A DNA stretch of 64,000 bases, from assembly GCA_948144175.1 (NCBI GenBank), contig CANXME010002061.1, forward strand, positions 186,001-250,000. Reading direction: 5' to 3'. The first letter of the stretch is position 1; every line of letters begins with the position of its first letter. A program made the position numbers and the translations under genes. The DNA is from Closterium sp. NIES-65. Lineage: Eukaryota; Streptophyta; Zygnematophyceae; Desmidiales; Closteriaceae. Shown piece by piece: positions 32,476-42,399 of this stretch. The notes under the pieces were generated by a model. The model made no database searches, had not been told where the DNA came from, and was given only the letters and a program-made list of their open reading frames with translations.

Positions 32476-33000
32476 AGTAGGGACCCTCGATCGCCTCAGC
32501 GTATGATCGAGGAGTCGGGATGTCTGGTGCATCCAGGTCTCCCTCAGGGGCAATCAGCGTGGACACGAGATTAGGCAAAGCAGCAGCAAAACACTGGAAC
32601 TCCTCCTGCCTGTCCTCAAGGACGTCCATACTAATAGCACACTCACCCCCGACGGACGGAGGACAAACAGACTCAGACTCAGTAGCGTAGTCTAGACGAC
32701 AGCGAGCAGTGAAGTCGACAAGCTCAGCAACTAAGGCAGACGCAGCAGTGGACTCGAAGGAAGGGTCAATAACAGCAGTAGCCTAAGACGCGTGACAGTA
32801 GGATCAGCAGCACGAAGGGAGTCAGACTCCGGGTCAGCAAGAGCAGGAAGAGAGGACTCTGGAGGGGATGGCAAAGGGACACGCAGTGGAGCAGTGGAAG
32901 GACGCAGCGCCATCTGGTGTGTGCCTGGGGCCGCAGGAGGACGCGGACGCGGAACACGACGACTAGTGCGTGCAGCACGAACAGGCGACGCGGCAGGACC
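32476..33000 (-). pseudogene. pol: copia-G pol remnant upstream of RT
   Basis: Reads MALRPSTAPLRVPLPSPPESS and LPALADPESDSLRAA, then, after frame breaks near 32790 and 32690, the block corresponding to PEGDxDAPDIPTPRSYAEA. Homology stops at 32476, so every RT motif is absent. Confidence 0.75.
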
Positions 33001-33791
33001 TGAGGGGGGAGGGGGTCTACCGGAGGAGGACCTGATGCAAGGAAGAGCGGCGGCGAGGGGAGGGGCGCAGTGCAGTAGGGGAAGAGACGGTAGAAAGGCA
33101 CCGACCCGTCAAAGGTGACGTCCTGGGAGGACAAAACACGGTACAAGGTGGGGCGGTAAAACTGCCAACCAGGCACGTCAGGGGGGAAGCCAAGGAAGAC
33201 GCAGGGAACAGCACGGGGGGACAGCTTGTCCGCAGACAAGTCGCGGACAAACGCCCGAGATCCCCAGACCCGAAACGCAGACGCATCGCCAACCTTCCCC
33301 GTCCACCGCAAGCTGGGGGAGGTCTCTGGCAAGGAGACCCGGGGCTGAAGGTTGAGCTGATGCGCTGTGTACTGAACCGCAAACGGCCACATAAAATGGG
33401 GAGCAGCCGCATGGATCATGGACGTACGAGCGACGTCCATGACCATGCCAATGTGGCGCTCAGCAATCCCATTTTGCTGTGGAGAGGCCAAAAGCATGAA
33501 GGTCTGGCGCATGCCCTGTGCACGACAGAAGGCTCCCAGACGGGCAGAGGAAAACTCCCCGCCTCTGTCAGAGTGCAGACGCAGAACAGGAAAGTCCGAG
33601 CCGAAACTCTCTCTGAGCTGGAGACGAGTTGCGCGGATCCAGTCGATCAACACCTCGGTGACGTCACCCTTGCTGCGCAAGGGGAACACCGTCGTGTAAC
33701 GCGAGTAGTCGTCAACCACCAATAGGAAGTAACGCTTGTGACCCTGGCCACGGACGCGGGCGGGGCCCCACACGTCCATGTGAAGAGTCTA
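33001..33791 (-). pseudogene. pol: copia-G integrase core
   Basis: HMDVWGPARVRGQG, LRLHSDRGGEFSSA, SPQQNGIAERHIGMVMD (D,D,E all visible) and VWGSRAFVRDLSADKLSPRA are open from 33779. After PPPVDPLPPQ (about 33010) the expected EPGGA spacer is gone, and the sequence jumps, out of frame, to the block before RT: a deletion of several hundred bases. The upstream border is a TAG at 33789-33791 in place of CAG (PLQTLHMDVWGP in relatives). Confidence 0.85.
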
Positions 33792-35225
33792 CAAGGGAGC
33801 CTCTGTCGGAGGAAACTCGGAGGAGTGAGGGGCGGCGCGCTGCCGCCCCTCGACGCAGGGGACGCAGGTAGGGGCAGGCCCCGGAGGTAGGGGAGGGAGG
33901 TACCGGGGGAGACCAGAGACAAGGACACGTAAGGCCATGCCTCGGAGACGAGGCAGGGAGGGGTGACCAAGGCGGTGGTGCCAAAGGAGAGTCTGGTGGG
34001 ACAGGAGACGACACGAGCAGGGCGCAGACTCAAGACCAGACCTGGACGCTGCAGCAAACACCTGACTCGACGTAGTTACCTGACCAGACGCAGCAACAAG
34101 AGGAGTCTCAGTGGTCAGTGTGTACAGGCTCGACCCCGGCTGACGGGTAAACGTGGCCAAGTGTCGGCCCGTCCGAGCACACGTACAGTGGGTCACCCGC
34201 TGACTCGCAGGCGTGAACTGGTCAACCCCCCGATCCTGTAGAGCAGCTCCACTCACCAAGTTCGTAGAGAATGAGGGGAGGCAGAGACCTGACAGGGTGC
34301 TAGAGGGGGCTGCTCGACAGGGTAAGACAGAGGAGAAGCGAGCAAGGACAGGACCCCCAGAGGGGTCCGCCAGGGAGACCGCAACCGGCCAACTGAGCGA
34401 CGTAAGCGTGGTGCGGTCTCGAAAGAAGGAGCGGGAAGCACCCGAGTCAAGAGTGAAGGTGTGTAAGGCCTGAGCCGACGTGGTACCTGAGAGAGCAGAC
34501 TCACCAGCACCTGGGGCAGCAGACGCACTAGCACCTAGATCAGCAGCCTCACCAGCACCTAGAGCAGCAGCCTCAATGCCCGGGTCAAGCGGAACACACA
34601 TGTAACAGTCACCCTCATCACTAGTAGGCAATGCATACATGGCAGTAAGGATAGCATCATAGTCAAGAGTATAGATATCTACCCGTAGCCGAAGTAGCTC
34701 CACGCAGTCGGGGAGCTCAGCCGCGTCGCCAAACTCCATACGCCAGGCCTCGCTCAGACGGGCGAAGTAGTGGGACTCTGCGTGACCAAGCGTCCCGCAA
34801 GGTTGACCAGACCGAGCACCAGTGCGAATGACGTACGGACAGCGAGCAGTACCCCGTGACCCGTCACGCTGAGCGTACCACTCACGAAGCTGCTGGGGCG
34901 AAAGGACCGCGTGCGGACGACGCTGAAGCTGCACCTGGCCACTACAAGCAGCTGCCGAACTACTTATTCCAGGCCGACTCCCACTACGGCCACCCTGACA
35001 ACCCCAACTAGCGTACCACTCATAAAGCTGTTGGGGGGTGAGGGACTCACGCGGGTGACATTGCGGCTGCACCTGGCCACTACAAGCAGCTGTGGAACTA
35101 CTCACTCCAGGACGACTCCCACTACGGCCACCCCGACAACCCCAACTAGCGTACCACTCACGAAGCTATTGGGGGGTGAGGGACTCACGCGGACGACGCT
35201 GGAGCTGCGTCTGGCCACGCTAGGA
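33792..35225 (-). pseudogene. gag-pol: copia-G gag C-terminus, protease, integrase N-terminus
   Basis: One open frame on the minus strand. A 46-residue unit ending in TPQQLYEWYASW is repeated in tandem (138-bp period; marks at 34873, 35011 and 35149). Then SPQQLREWYAQR, a variant cysteine box (CPYVIRTGARSGQPC, His spacing changed), FTLDSGASRSFFRD (protease intact), LPSFSTNLVSGAALQ, LLWHHRLGHPSLPRLRG and CVPCVEGRQR. Unlike its relatives it has no poly-Gly tract and no Gag N-terminal domain. Confidence 0.85.
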
Positions 35226-35369
35226 GCAGTAGTAGCAGTAGAAAGAGCAGTAGTAGCAAGCGCAGCAGTACCAGCAGTATGGGCAGGGCAGTGCTCACCA
35301 GTAGCGAGAAGGCTAGGCGTACGATGGCGGTAACGGCGAGGCCGCTACCACTGTAGGGCGAGAGCTCCG

Positions 35370-36450
35370 CGGCAGCTGCATGGGTGGCTGCTCCAAGGGC
35401 GGCAGTTGTAGGGGCGGCTGCTCCAAGGGCGGCTGCTCCAGGGGCGGCTGCTGCAGGGGCGGGTGCTCCAGGGGCGGCTGCTGCAGGGGTGGCTGCTCCA
35501 GGGGTGGCTGCTGCAGGGGCGGCTGAAGCAGTGGCGGCTGCTCTAGGGGCGGCTGCTGCAGGGGTGGCTGCTCTAGGGGCGGCTGCTGCAGGGGCGGCTG
35601 CTGCAGTGGCGGCTGCTCCAGGGGCGGCTCAGCTGCTGGGCGACTCGGCTGCTCGGCTGCTGGGCGGCTCGGTGGCTCGGCTGCTCGCTAGGGGCGGCGA
35701 CGGGGCCGGGTAGGGGCGGCGAGGCCGGGTGAGGGCGGCGACGGGGCCGCTAGGGGCGGCAACGGGGCCGAGTAGGGGCGGCGACGAGGCCGCGTAGGGG
35801 CGGCGACGGGGCCGCGTAGGGAGGGAGGCGGCGACGGGGTCGCTAGGGGCGGCGACGGGGCCGCGTAGGGGCGGCGACAGGGCCACGTAGGGAGGGAGGA
35901 GGCGACGGGGCCGCTAGGGGCGGCGACGGGACCGCTAGGGTCGGCGACGGGGCTGCGTAGGGAGGTGAGCGGCGACGGGGCCGCTAGGGGCGGCGACGGG
36001 GCCGCGTAGGGGCGGCGACGGGGCCGCCAGGGGCGGCAACGGGGCCGCGTAGGGGCGGTGACGGGGCCGCGTAGGGAGGTGAGCGGCGACGGGGCCGCTA
36101 GGGTCGGCGACGGGGCCGCGTAGGGGCTTCGACAGGGCCGCGTAGGGAGGGAGGCGGCGACAGGGCGCTAGGGGCGGCGACAGGGCCGCGTAGGGGCGGC
36201 GACGGGGCCGCTAGGGGCAGCGAAGGGGCCGCGTAGGGGCGGCGATGGGGCCGCTAGGGGCGGCGACATGGCCGCGTAGGGGCGGCGACGGGGCCGCGTA
36301 GGGAGGGGAGCGGCGACGGGGCTGCTAGGGGCGGCGACGGGACTGCTAAGGGTGGCGCGAGGGGCCGTGAGAGGGGCCTCTAAGAGAGCTCGACAGAAGG
36401 GCCGCCCACAAGGCGCGCCTCGGGCAGGAGCGACTAGCGCTCCGGTCAGA
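35370..36450 (-). repeat. copia-G leader: GC-rich tandem repeats
   Basis: 35395-35640 carries GGCGGCTGCTGCAGGGGC-type 18-bp units. 35690-36350 carries GGCGGCGACGGGGCCGCGTAGG units of about 22 bp. No gene seen. Confidence 0.86.
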
Positions 36451-36480
36451 AAAAAGTTTCAGTGGTGGGCCCAAGGAAGC

Positions 36481-36509
36481 GTTCCCACTAGGGAACCTGC
36501 TCTATACCA
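36481..36509 (-). promoter_or_regulatory. copia-G PBS and adjacent hairpin
   Basis: Minus strand TGGTATAGAGCAGG abuts the LTR, followed by GTTCCC-TAGT-GGGAAC and GGGCCCACC with a short T-run. Confidence 0.8.
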
Positions 36510-36635
36510 TGTGAAAGAACAAGGAATGATTGCATTGAGCAGCATGAGGAGTACAAGTAGGAAACCCTAAAGTGTTGTACCCCAAATGAGCTACCCCACT
36601 ACAGCCTACACAGGCTATAGCATATAAGTCTGACA
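36510..36635 (-). repeat. 5' LTR of copia-G
   Basis: 126 bp, own strand TGTCAGACTTATATGC..TTCTTTCACA, with the shared core GTGTAGGCTGTAGTGGGGTA. No partner LTR is in the window. Confidence 0.85.
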
Positions 36636-36820
36636 TGTCGGCCTATGCTTGGGGACTAGCCCGAGCCTCGCTGCCAGCGTAGCACTAGCTAGCTCAGACG
36701 CACCATGTTACCGTTTGCATGTTTTGCGTATAAATGTTCGCTCATGCCTTCGCGTACATTTTGCACTCGTTTGACATCTTAGTGCAATCCTCGCTACCTC
36801 GATTCATTGCACCCATAACT
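36636..36820 (+). repeat. Chromovirus 5' LTR, truncated
   Basis: Matches the second half of the LTR at 51434-51759. The TATA box TATAAAT at 36729-36735 is kept. About 140 bp of the 5' side are missing where copia-G abuts. Confidence 0.85.
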
Positions 36821-36822
36821 CT

Positions 36823-36836
36823 TGGTATCAGAGCAT
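36823..36836 (+). promoter_or_regulatory. Chromovirus primer-binding site (iMet tRNA)
   Basis: TGGTATCAGAGCAT, two bases (CT) after the LTR; the canonical plant initiator-Met PBS. Confidence 0.9.
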
Positions 36837-37003
36837 CTTTCTCTTCGGACCGCGCATCTCCGCACCCCAGGAAATCAACTTTTGATTTTTCACTTGAAGG
36901 GACTCACGCACTTTAGCCCCTAGGAGTCGCTGTCCTCGCGTTCTCTCGTAAACGCGTGCAGCCACGACTATGCCTAGACTAAGCCGAGCCAACGCCCTTC
37001 GTA

Positions 37004-37978
37004 ATGGCCGAGCACATCAACATCACCACTCTCACGCAGGAGCGCTTGAATGAGCTGCTGCAGCAACTCCGCGAAAGCTCTAAGGAAATCGCGGCGCTGA
37101 CGGCAGAATGCACGTCCCTGCAAAATGACGTCGCACGAGCAAAGCAAGCACAATCTCAAGCACCTGGCACTTCGGTACAGCCCGCACCACAAACATCCCA
37201 ACATGGAAGCGTGGGGCAACCCGCGATCGCGGCCAGTGATGGCGAAGCCCGCCACGACGGAGACGACGACCACGGCACGACACACCCCGACGCAATGAAT
37301 GCGGCCAGGAGTCTCCCTCGAGTCACGATTTCTATACCGGTCGGCGAATCAACACTGCCGTCGCCGATGCCGCTGAAGCCGCAGCGTCTGCGATGCTTTG
37401 ACCCAAGTCAACGGGGTGGTCCTACCGTTCAGGCGTGGTTGTTCACGTTGAACGTTTTCTTCGATGCCAACTACATCAGGGTGTCGCTGCTGCGAGGGCC
37501 CGCCATGGACTGGTGGCGTGTCATCGTCATGAAGCCGGTGGACTACGCGACTCTACCGACACGGGAAGGACAAATCAGACCCTGGGCGCCGTCGTATTTC
37601 GAGGAGGTGCCCCAATATTGCACGTGGGACGCGTGATGTGCCCTAATATCGGTTTGAGCCAATTGCGTCTTCGATCGCGGCGCCATAGAAGCTCCGTAGT
37701 TGGCGCCAACTCGGTTCCGTCCATGACTACACGAATGGGTTTCTGGCCCTATGCGAGCAAATGGGCTATATGCATGAGAGCGAACGCATCGACCGCTACA
37801 TCGGCGGTCTGAAGCACGACATCGCTCAGGTTATCCAGCTTCGCGGTGTCACCGATTTCTAGGAGATTCTCGCCATGGCAGAGAAGCTCGATTTCTTCTG
37901 CCGACCGAGACCGGGGTCCTACGGAGGCAACAATTGGGGACATCGGTCTCGAGGGACGAACGAGGACGCTACGATACG
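37004..37978 (+). pseudogene. gag: Chromovirus gag, N-terminal part
   Basis: ATG 37004 (MAEHINITTLTQERLNEL). A predicted coiled-coil start (LLQQLRESSKEIAALTAECTS) is followed by a polar linker and a capsid-like block (PLKPQRLRCFDPSQRGG..VQAWLFTLNVFFDAN, RGPAMDWWR). The frame ends at TGA 37634-37636; out of frame beyond it come LCEQMGYMHESERIDRY, DIAQVIQLRGVTDF (TAG at 37860) and EILAMAEKLDFF. Element H interrupts at 37979. Confidence 0.82.
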
Positions 37979-38121
37979 TGTCAGAATGTATAGTTTGTCT
38001 AGCCTGCAGTGGGGTACTCTATAGCGAGTACAACCCAATTTAGGGTTTCCTATATGTACTCAACTACTTGCTAGTGCAAACCTTCTTTACTGTTCTAACT
38101 TTCTACCTGCTATCTCTGACA
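37979..38121 (+). repeat. 5' LTR of element H
   Basis: TGTCAGAATGTATAG..CTATCTCTGACA, 143 bp. It includes GTACTC-TATAGC-GAGTAC, a perfect inverted repeat. Confidence 0.9.
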
Positions 38122-38137
38122 TGCTATCAGAGCGGTT
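38122..38137 (+). promoter_or_regulatory. Element H primer-binding site
   Basis: TGCTATCAGAGCGGTT abuts the LTR. One base (C for G) differs from the usual TGGTATCAGAGC; element K has the same change. Confidence 0.8.
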
Positions 38138-38481
38138 ACGCTCCTGGCCTATGGGCCCATCGTTAGCTTCCGCTGCTGTCGCGCGCCCCGTGGCGCGCGA
38201 CGTTTTTTCTTCCCGCTATGCACTCGAGGCGCATGGCAGTTTTCTGCCCGCCGAGTGCTCGGGGCGCGCGGCGGTTTTCTGCCCGCCGTGCGCCCCGAGG
38301 CGCGCGGCGGTTTCCTGCCCCGTCGACCAGCGCGTCGGCCCCCGTCGCCCATCGAAGCGCCCCCCGGGGACCTGCGCGTCGCCCCCCGCCATGCGTCGAA
38401 GCGCCCTTGGGCCCCGCGCGGGGCCCGTACAGCCTGCGCGCGGCCCGTATGACTTGCGCCAGGCTCGCGCGTGGCCCGTAC
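38138..38481 (+). repeat. Element H leader, GC-rich repeats
   Basis: TGCGCCCCGAGGCGCGCGGCGGTTTTCTGCC units of about 36 bp (38225-38320), then CGCGCGGCCCGTA-like units. The same units occur in K. No gene seen. Confidence 0.8.
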
Positions 38482-38614
38482 TGACAAAATTAGAAGGAAG
38501 AAAGAGGAGGGATGAACTAGCAGAAATGGGGATACAAATAGCAAACCCTAGAAGGGTTGTACTCGCTATAGAGCACCCCACTACAGGCTAGAACATAAGA
38601 ATAATATTCTGACA
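38482..38614 (-). repeat. 3' LTR of element K
   Basis: 133 bp, own strand TGTCAGAATATTATTC..AATTTTGTCA; identical to the 5' copy. Confidence 0.95.
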
Positions 38615-39750
38615 CACCCCCATAGCCAAAGTGGGGTGTAATCAGCAGAGCAGGCAAAACAGTACAAGCTCAGGGTGGATCACAATGTCACCACGCATTC
38701 TGAGCACAAGGTCAAGAAGAAATAGTTCAAAGTAAACAATTATGAGCAAAGCTAGCAGTAGTCACAACGGGCAAGTGAGGAGGAGGAGGGAGAGTGAGAG
38801 GAGAGGAGATAGAAGGCGGCGGCTGAAGCTGCAGACACACGGGCAACAGGAGTGGCGAGCACAGTGGCTACCGGGACAGCGCCCCGGACTACGGGAGTAA
38901 CAGGCCCCGCGGCTCAAGTAGCGGCAGACGGGCAACGGACCCACAGGCCACCGGCTCAGCGACAAGCTCACTGGGCTACCGGGACAGCGCCCCGGACTAC
39001 AGGTGTTGCGGACGACAAACTGGCAACCTCCGCTCAACCTCCCACACACAGTCCCACCCCCCTCATACACACCCACTGCTACACCGCTAGCTCCACTCCC
39101 ACGCACCCCCCTTAAACCCTAAACCCAGTCTCCCACACAACCACCCCCCTCAGCGACAGCTGCAGCAGTGGGAGACGAAGGAGGAGGAGGAGAAAGGGAG
39201 GAAGGCACACCGGCCACCCCCATACCCGCCACCCCACAGCTCGCCCCTCCCGTCGTCCGTCGTGGCGACCTGAGGGGGCCGCTTGCGGCCCCCGAAGGAG
39301 CCGCGACGGGCGACGGGAAATGGCAGGGGGGGGGGGGGGGGGGAGGCGGTGTGGTGAAAGGGGCCCACAACAGGCCTGGTTGGAGGGCGGGGCCGCGACA
39401 AGGGGCGGGGCCGCGACGAGCGGGGCGGGGCCGCGACGTAGGGCGGGGCCGAGCCGGGCAGGCGCACGGGCGGCGACGGGCCAGGGCGGGGCCGCGACGT
39501 AGAGCGGGGCCGCGTCGAGGGGCGGGGCCGCGACGATCGGGGCGGGGCCGCGAGGTAGGGGAGAAGCCCGCCGCGCGCCTCGGGGCGCACAGCGGGCAAT
39601 GAACCGCCGCGCGCCTCGGGGCGCACGGCGGGCAGAAAACCGCCGCGCGCCTCGGGGCGCACGGCGGGAAGAAAACCGCCGCGCGCCTCGGGGCGCACGG
39701 CGGGAAGGGAAAGGTAGCAGCGGAAGCGAGGTGGTAACCCACCCACAGGA
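38615..39750 (-). other. Internal non-coding region of element K
   Basis: Minus strand from the PBS: four copies of a 36-bp GC-rich unit (about 39570-39712, GCCTCGGGGCGCACGGCGGG core), a GGGCGGGGCCGCGACG repeat field (39385-39560), a 17-base G run near 39330, then less repetitive sequence with two copies of CTACCGGGACAGCGCCCCGG (38868-38887 and 38977-38996), which folds on itself. No recognisable protein. Confidence 0.75.
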
Positions 39751-39783
39751 TCGATCCAAAGGGATCGACCTGCTCTGATAGCA
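39751..39783 (-). promoter_or_regulatory. Element K PBS and adjacent hairpin
   Basis: Minus strand TGCTATCAGAGCAGG abuts the LTR. Next comes TCGATCC-CTTT-GGATCGA, a 7-bp stem with a 4-nt loop, in the same place as the copia hairpins but with different arms. Confidence 0.8.
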
Positions 39784-39916
39784 TGACAAAATTAGAAGGA
39801 AGAAAGAGGAGGGATGAACTAGCAGAAATGGGGATACAAATAGCAAACCCTAGAAGGGTTGTACTCGCTATAGAGCACCCCACTACAGGCTAGAACATAA
39901 GAATAATATTCTGACA
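39784..39916 (-). repeat. 5' LTR of element K
   Basis: 133 bp, identical to 38482-38614, followed by the CGTAC duplication. Confidence 0.95.
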
Positions 39917-39921
39917 CGTAC

Positions 39922-40635
39922 AGCTCGCGCGCGGCCCGTACGGCCTGCGCCAGGCCCGCGCGCAGCCCGTTCAGCCCGCGCGCGGCCCGTACGACCTGCG
40001 CCAGGCACGCGCGCGATCCGTACCGCCCGCGCGCGACCCGTACCGCCCGCGCGCGGCCTGTTCAGCCTGCTCCAAGTCCGCGCACACATGCCTTGCCGTG
40101 CGTGCACCCGCTCCCGCCCCATACTGCCTGTGTTAGGGTTTGAGGGTGGCGGGTATCGAGGTGGCGGTTGTGTGAGGCCTCCCCTGCTCCTCCTCCTCCG
40201 TCTCCCACTGCTGCAGCTGCCGCTGAGGGGGTTGGATGTGTGGGAGCCGTCGGAGTGGTACAGCAGGCGGTGGAGTGAAAGGGGTGTGGGACAGCTGGGG
40301 GAGGTTGAGTGGAGGCAGCCGTCTTGTCGTCCGCAGCACCAGTAGTCCGGAGGCTACAATCTCCAGTAGCCGATAGTTGCCCGTGGGTCAGTTGCTCCAG
40401 CCGCTCGGTACAGCCGCGGAGCTAGTTACTCCTGAAGTCCGGGCCTTTGCTTCGGTAGCCACTGAGCCAGCCGCTACAGTGTGTCTGCAGCTTCAGCCGT
40501 CGCCTCCCATCTTCTCGCCCCCACAGTCTCTCCTCCTCACTTGCCCTCTGTGATAGCCTCTAGCTTTGCTTATATTTGTGAACTATGACCTGCTGCTTGT
40601 TGTGCTGATCATACCCCGCTTTGACTATTGGGGTG
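39922..40635 (+). other. Element H internal region, 3' part
   Basis: 39922-40080 holds CGCGCGGCCCGTAC repeats. 40130-40260 is homologous to the 3' part of K. The rest, up to the polypurine tract at 40625-40635, shows no coding signal. Confidence 0.7.
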
Positions 40636-40777
40636 TGTCAGAATGTATACTTTGTCTAGCCTACCGTGGGGTACTCTATAGTGAGTACAACCCCATTTAG
40701 GGTTTCCTATATGTACTCAACTGCTTGCTAGTGCAAAGCCTCTTTCGTGTTCTAACTTCTACCTGCTATCTCTGATA
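40636..40777 (+). repeat. 3' LTR of element H
   Basis: 142 bp; ends CTCTGATA against CTCTGACA in the 5' copy. The ATACG duplication follows at 40778-40782. Confidence 0.88.
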
Positions 40778-40782
40778 ATACG

Positions 40783-41272
40783 GCCGTCACCGCAAATGCC
40801 GTTGCCACACCTTCAAAGGGCGCTGCTTCGCGTGCAATTGACCGGAACACCGAGATTCTCGCCATGGCGGAGAAGCTCGACTTCTTTCGCTGACCGAGGG
40901 CGGCGTCCTACGGAAGCAGCAATTGGGGACATCGGCCTCGTGGGACGAACGAGGGCGCTACGAAACGTGCCGTCGCCGCAAATGCCGCTGCCGCACCATT
41001 CAAAGGGCGCTGCTTTGTGTGCAACCGGCCGGGACACCGTAAGAGCGAATGCCCGGAAAACGCTAAGGGAAAGGGGGATGCTGAGCAGCAGAAACAGACC
41101 AAGCAGCAAGGAGACGCTAGGAGTCTGGGAAAGCAGACGGGCCCTCTACTGACAGGTCACGCCGCTCGCCCGACCCAACGGACCCTCATCGAGTGATTGT
41201 GCCGGTTCACGCAATTGACCACACCCGGCCGAATAAGGAGGGTACTACGGTAGACAGTCCCATACTACTTAG
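40783..41272 (+). pseudogene. gag: Chromovirus gag, C-terminal part with zinc knuckle
   Basis: Carries a second copy of a block already seen at 37866-37978 (EILAMAEKLDFF..SYGxxNWGHRxRGTNE), so this part of gag was tandemly duplicated before H landed at the repeat edge. In the second copy ANAAAAPFKGR leads into CFVCNRPGHRKSEC, a canonical CCHC zinc knuckle (about 41008-41049) for RNA binding. A TGA interrupts the second copy near 40890. A Lys/Gln-rich tail follows. Confidence 0.8.
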
Positions 41273-42208
41273 TTGGAAGGGACAGACTTAGTTAAAATCT
41301 TCGTAAACGGGGGAGCCAGCCACAGCCTCATCAACACTACCACAGCACGGAAACTGAAACTGCCACTGGACAGATGCTTACCTGAGATCGAAGCAAGACT
41401 GGTTGACGTCACGCCACTGGCGATGCGGGAACTTGTAGACTGGGTTCGGATTCGATGCGGGGGGAGCTTCACGTTTAGCCAGGAAAAGCTCACGACAACC
41501 CTCGACGGAACCGACATTTTACTCGGTCGTGATTGGACGACAGGTGACTGCACCGTGCGATTGAACGGTAACAACATCGCCTTACCTTGCTGGGGCTCGC
41601 CTGAGTCTTCGTCGGCACGTGTCAACGCGATCACGATGAAACGAGCTGTAGTGGAAGGAGCTGACGTGTACGCGGTCGACATTCGGGAAGCCGAGGTAGC
41701 AGACAAAGAGAAGGATTTACAAAAATTGCTAGCCGACGTACCAGATGATCTGGCAGCACTCCTGAAGCAGTACAGTGAAATATTTCCGGACGATCTGCCG
41801 ACGGGACTGCCACCTCAGCAACCGCACGACCACATGATAGAATTAGAACCGGGGGCACAGCCAACAGTACAGCGGCAGTTCCGAATGACCCAACCCGAAC
41901 TGGACGAAATGAGGAAGCAGCTGGATTACCTGCTCGAAAAAGAGTTCATTTGCCCGAGTTCGTCACCCTTCGCAGCACCGATACTGTTCACGCCGAAGAA
42001 GGACAGGGGATTTCGCATGTGCATAGACTACAGAGCACTGAACAGGGTTACCATTGAATCACGTTACCCCATCATGCGAGCCGACGAACTGATCGACCAA
42101 ATGCACACAGCCCGGGTTTTCTCGAAAATCGGCCTTAGGGGAGGTTACCACTAGATTCGCGTCAACCTACCCGACTACCCCAACAAAGCCTTCCGAACAC
42201 GCTACGGA
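41273..42208 (+). pseudogene. pol: Chromovirus protease and RT N-terminal half
   Basis: Protease-like FVNGGASHSLINTTTARKL has Asn in place of the catalytic Asp of the DSGAS motif. DGTDILLGRDW is the usual second flap/strand block. RT starts at PTVQRQFRMTQPELDEM, with CPSSSPFAAPILFTPKKD and FRMCIDYRALN. Motif A reads FSKIGLRGGYH, where the family has FSKIDLRSGYHQI: the catalytic Asp is Gly. A TAG at 42152-42154 replaces the expected Gln. Copia-E is inserted at 42209, inside FRTRYG. Confidence 0.88.
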
Positions 42209-42338
42209 TGTAAGAACATTATAGCTTATGCTTTTGTGTAGGCTGTAGTGGGGTATCCCACAGGGGTACAACCCAATTAGGGTGAGTACTTGTACCCACT
42301 TCATTCATAGTTCGTTCATTCTCGTTCTCACTTTCTCA
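42209..42338 (+). repeat. 5' LTR of copia-E
   Basis: 130 bp, starting TGTAAGAAC (C to A in the conserved TGTCAG) and ending CACTTTCTCA. Confidence 0.92.
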
Positions 42339-42367
42339 TGGTATCGAGCAGGTTCCCTCGTGGGAAC
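42339..42367 (+). promoter_or_regulatory. copia-E PBS and adjacent hairpin
   Basis: TGGTATCGAGCAGG abuts the LTR; hairpin GTTCCC-TCGT-GGGAAC at 42352-42367; GGGCCCACC and an 8-base T-tract follow. Confidence 0.85.
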
Positions 42368-42399
42368 TGTTCCTAGGGCCCACCGATCCTTTTTTTTTC

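Larger units (their letters stand above)
32476..36635 (-). mobile_element. copia-G, truncated Ty1/copia element
   Basis: A minus-strand element with 5' LTR (36510-36635), PBS, repeat leader and gag C-terminus through integrase. It breaks off at 32476 just before the RT core and has no 3' LTR. The Gag N-terminal domain and most of the integrase-RT spacer are also missing. Its LTR is a third variant (TGTCAGACTTATATGC.. on its own strand). The right end abuts a truncated chromovirus LTR. Confidence 0.88.
38482..39916 (-). mobile_element. Element K, young 1,435-bp non-autonomous LTR element
   Basis: Inserted in H in opposite orientation. Two 133-bp LTRs (38482-38614, 39784-39916) are identical at every position, and the duplication CGTAC (38477-38481, 39917-39921) is perfect, so this is the most recent insertion visible. 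It has a PBS with hairpin and a polypurine tract (minus strand GGCTATGGGGGTG next to 38614). Open frames inside are low-complexity products of a 36-bp repeat. No gag-pol motif is present, so it must rely on proteins from an autonomous relative. Confidence 0.93.
37979..40777 (+). mobile_element. Element H, short non-autonomous LTR element (hosts K)
   Basis: LTRs 37979-38121 (143 bp) and 40636-40777 (142 bp) and a perfect duplication ATACG (37974-37978, 40778-40782). Without K it is about 1.36 kb. There is a PBS (TGCTATCAGAGC) and a polypurine tract (TATTGGGGTG), but I find no gag or pol motif. The leader carries GCGCGCGGCGG..TGCCCG repeats, and the 3' part shares a block with K (GTCTCCCACTGCTGCAGCTG). 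It resembles the TRIM/SMART class of non-autonomous LTR elements but is longer than typical TRIMs. Confidence 0.88.

Noticed and set aside
38121-38591. Possible host gene in element H (MLSERLRSWPMGPSL..)
   Set aside because: It spans the PBS, the leader repeats and the K LTR; the reading depends on repeat composition and crosses an element boundary.
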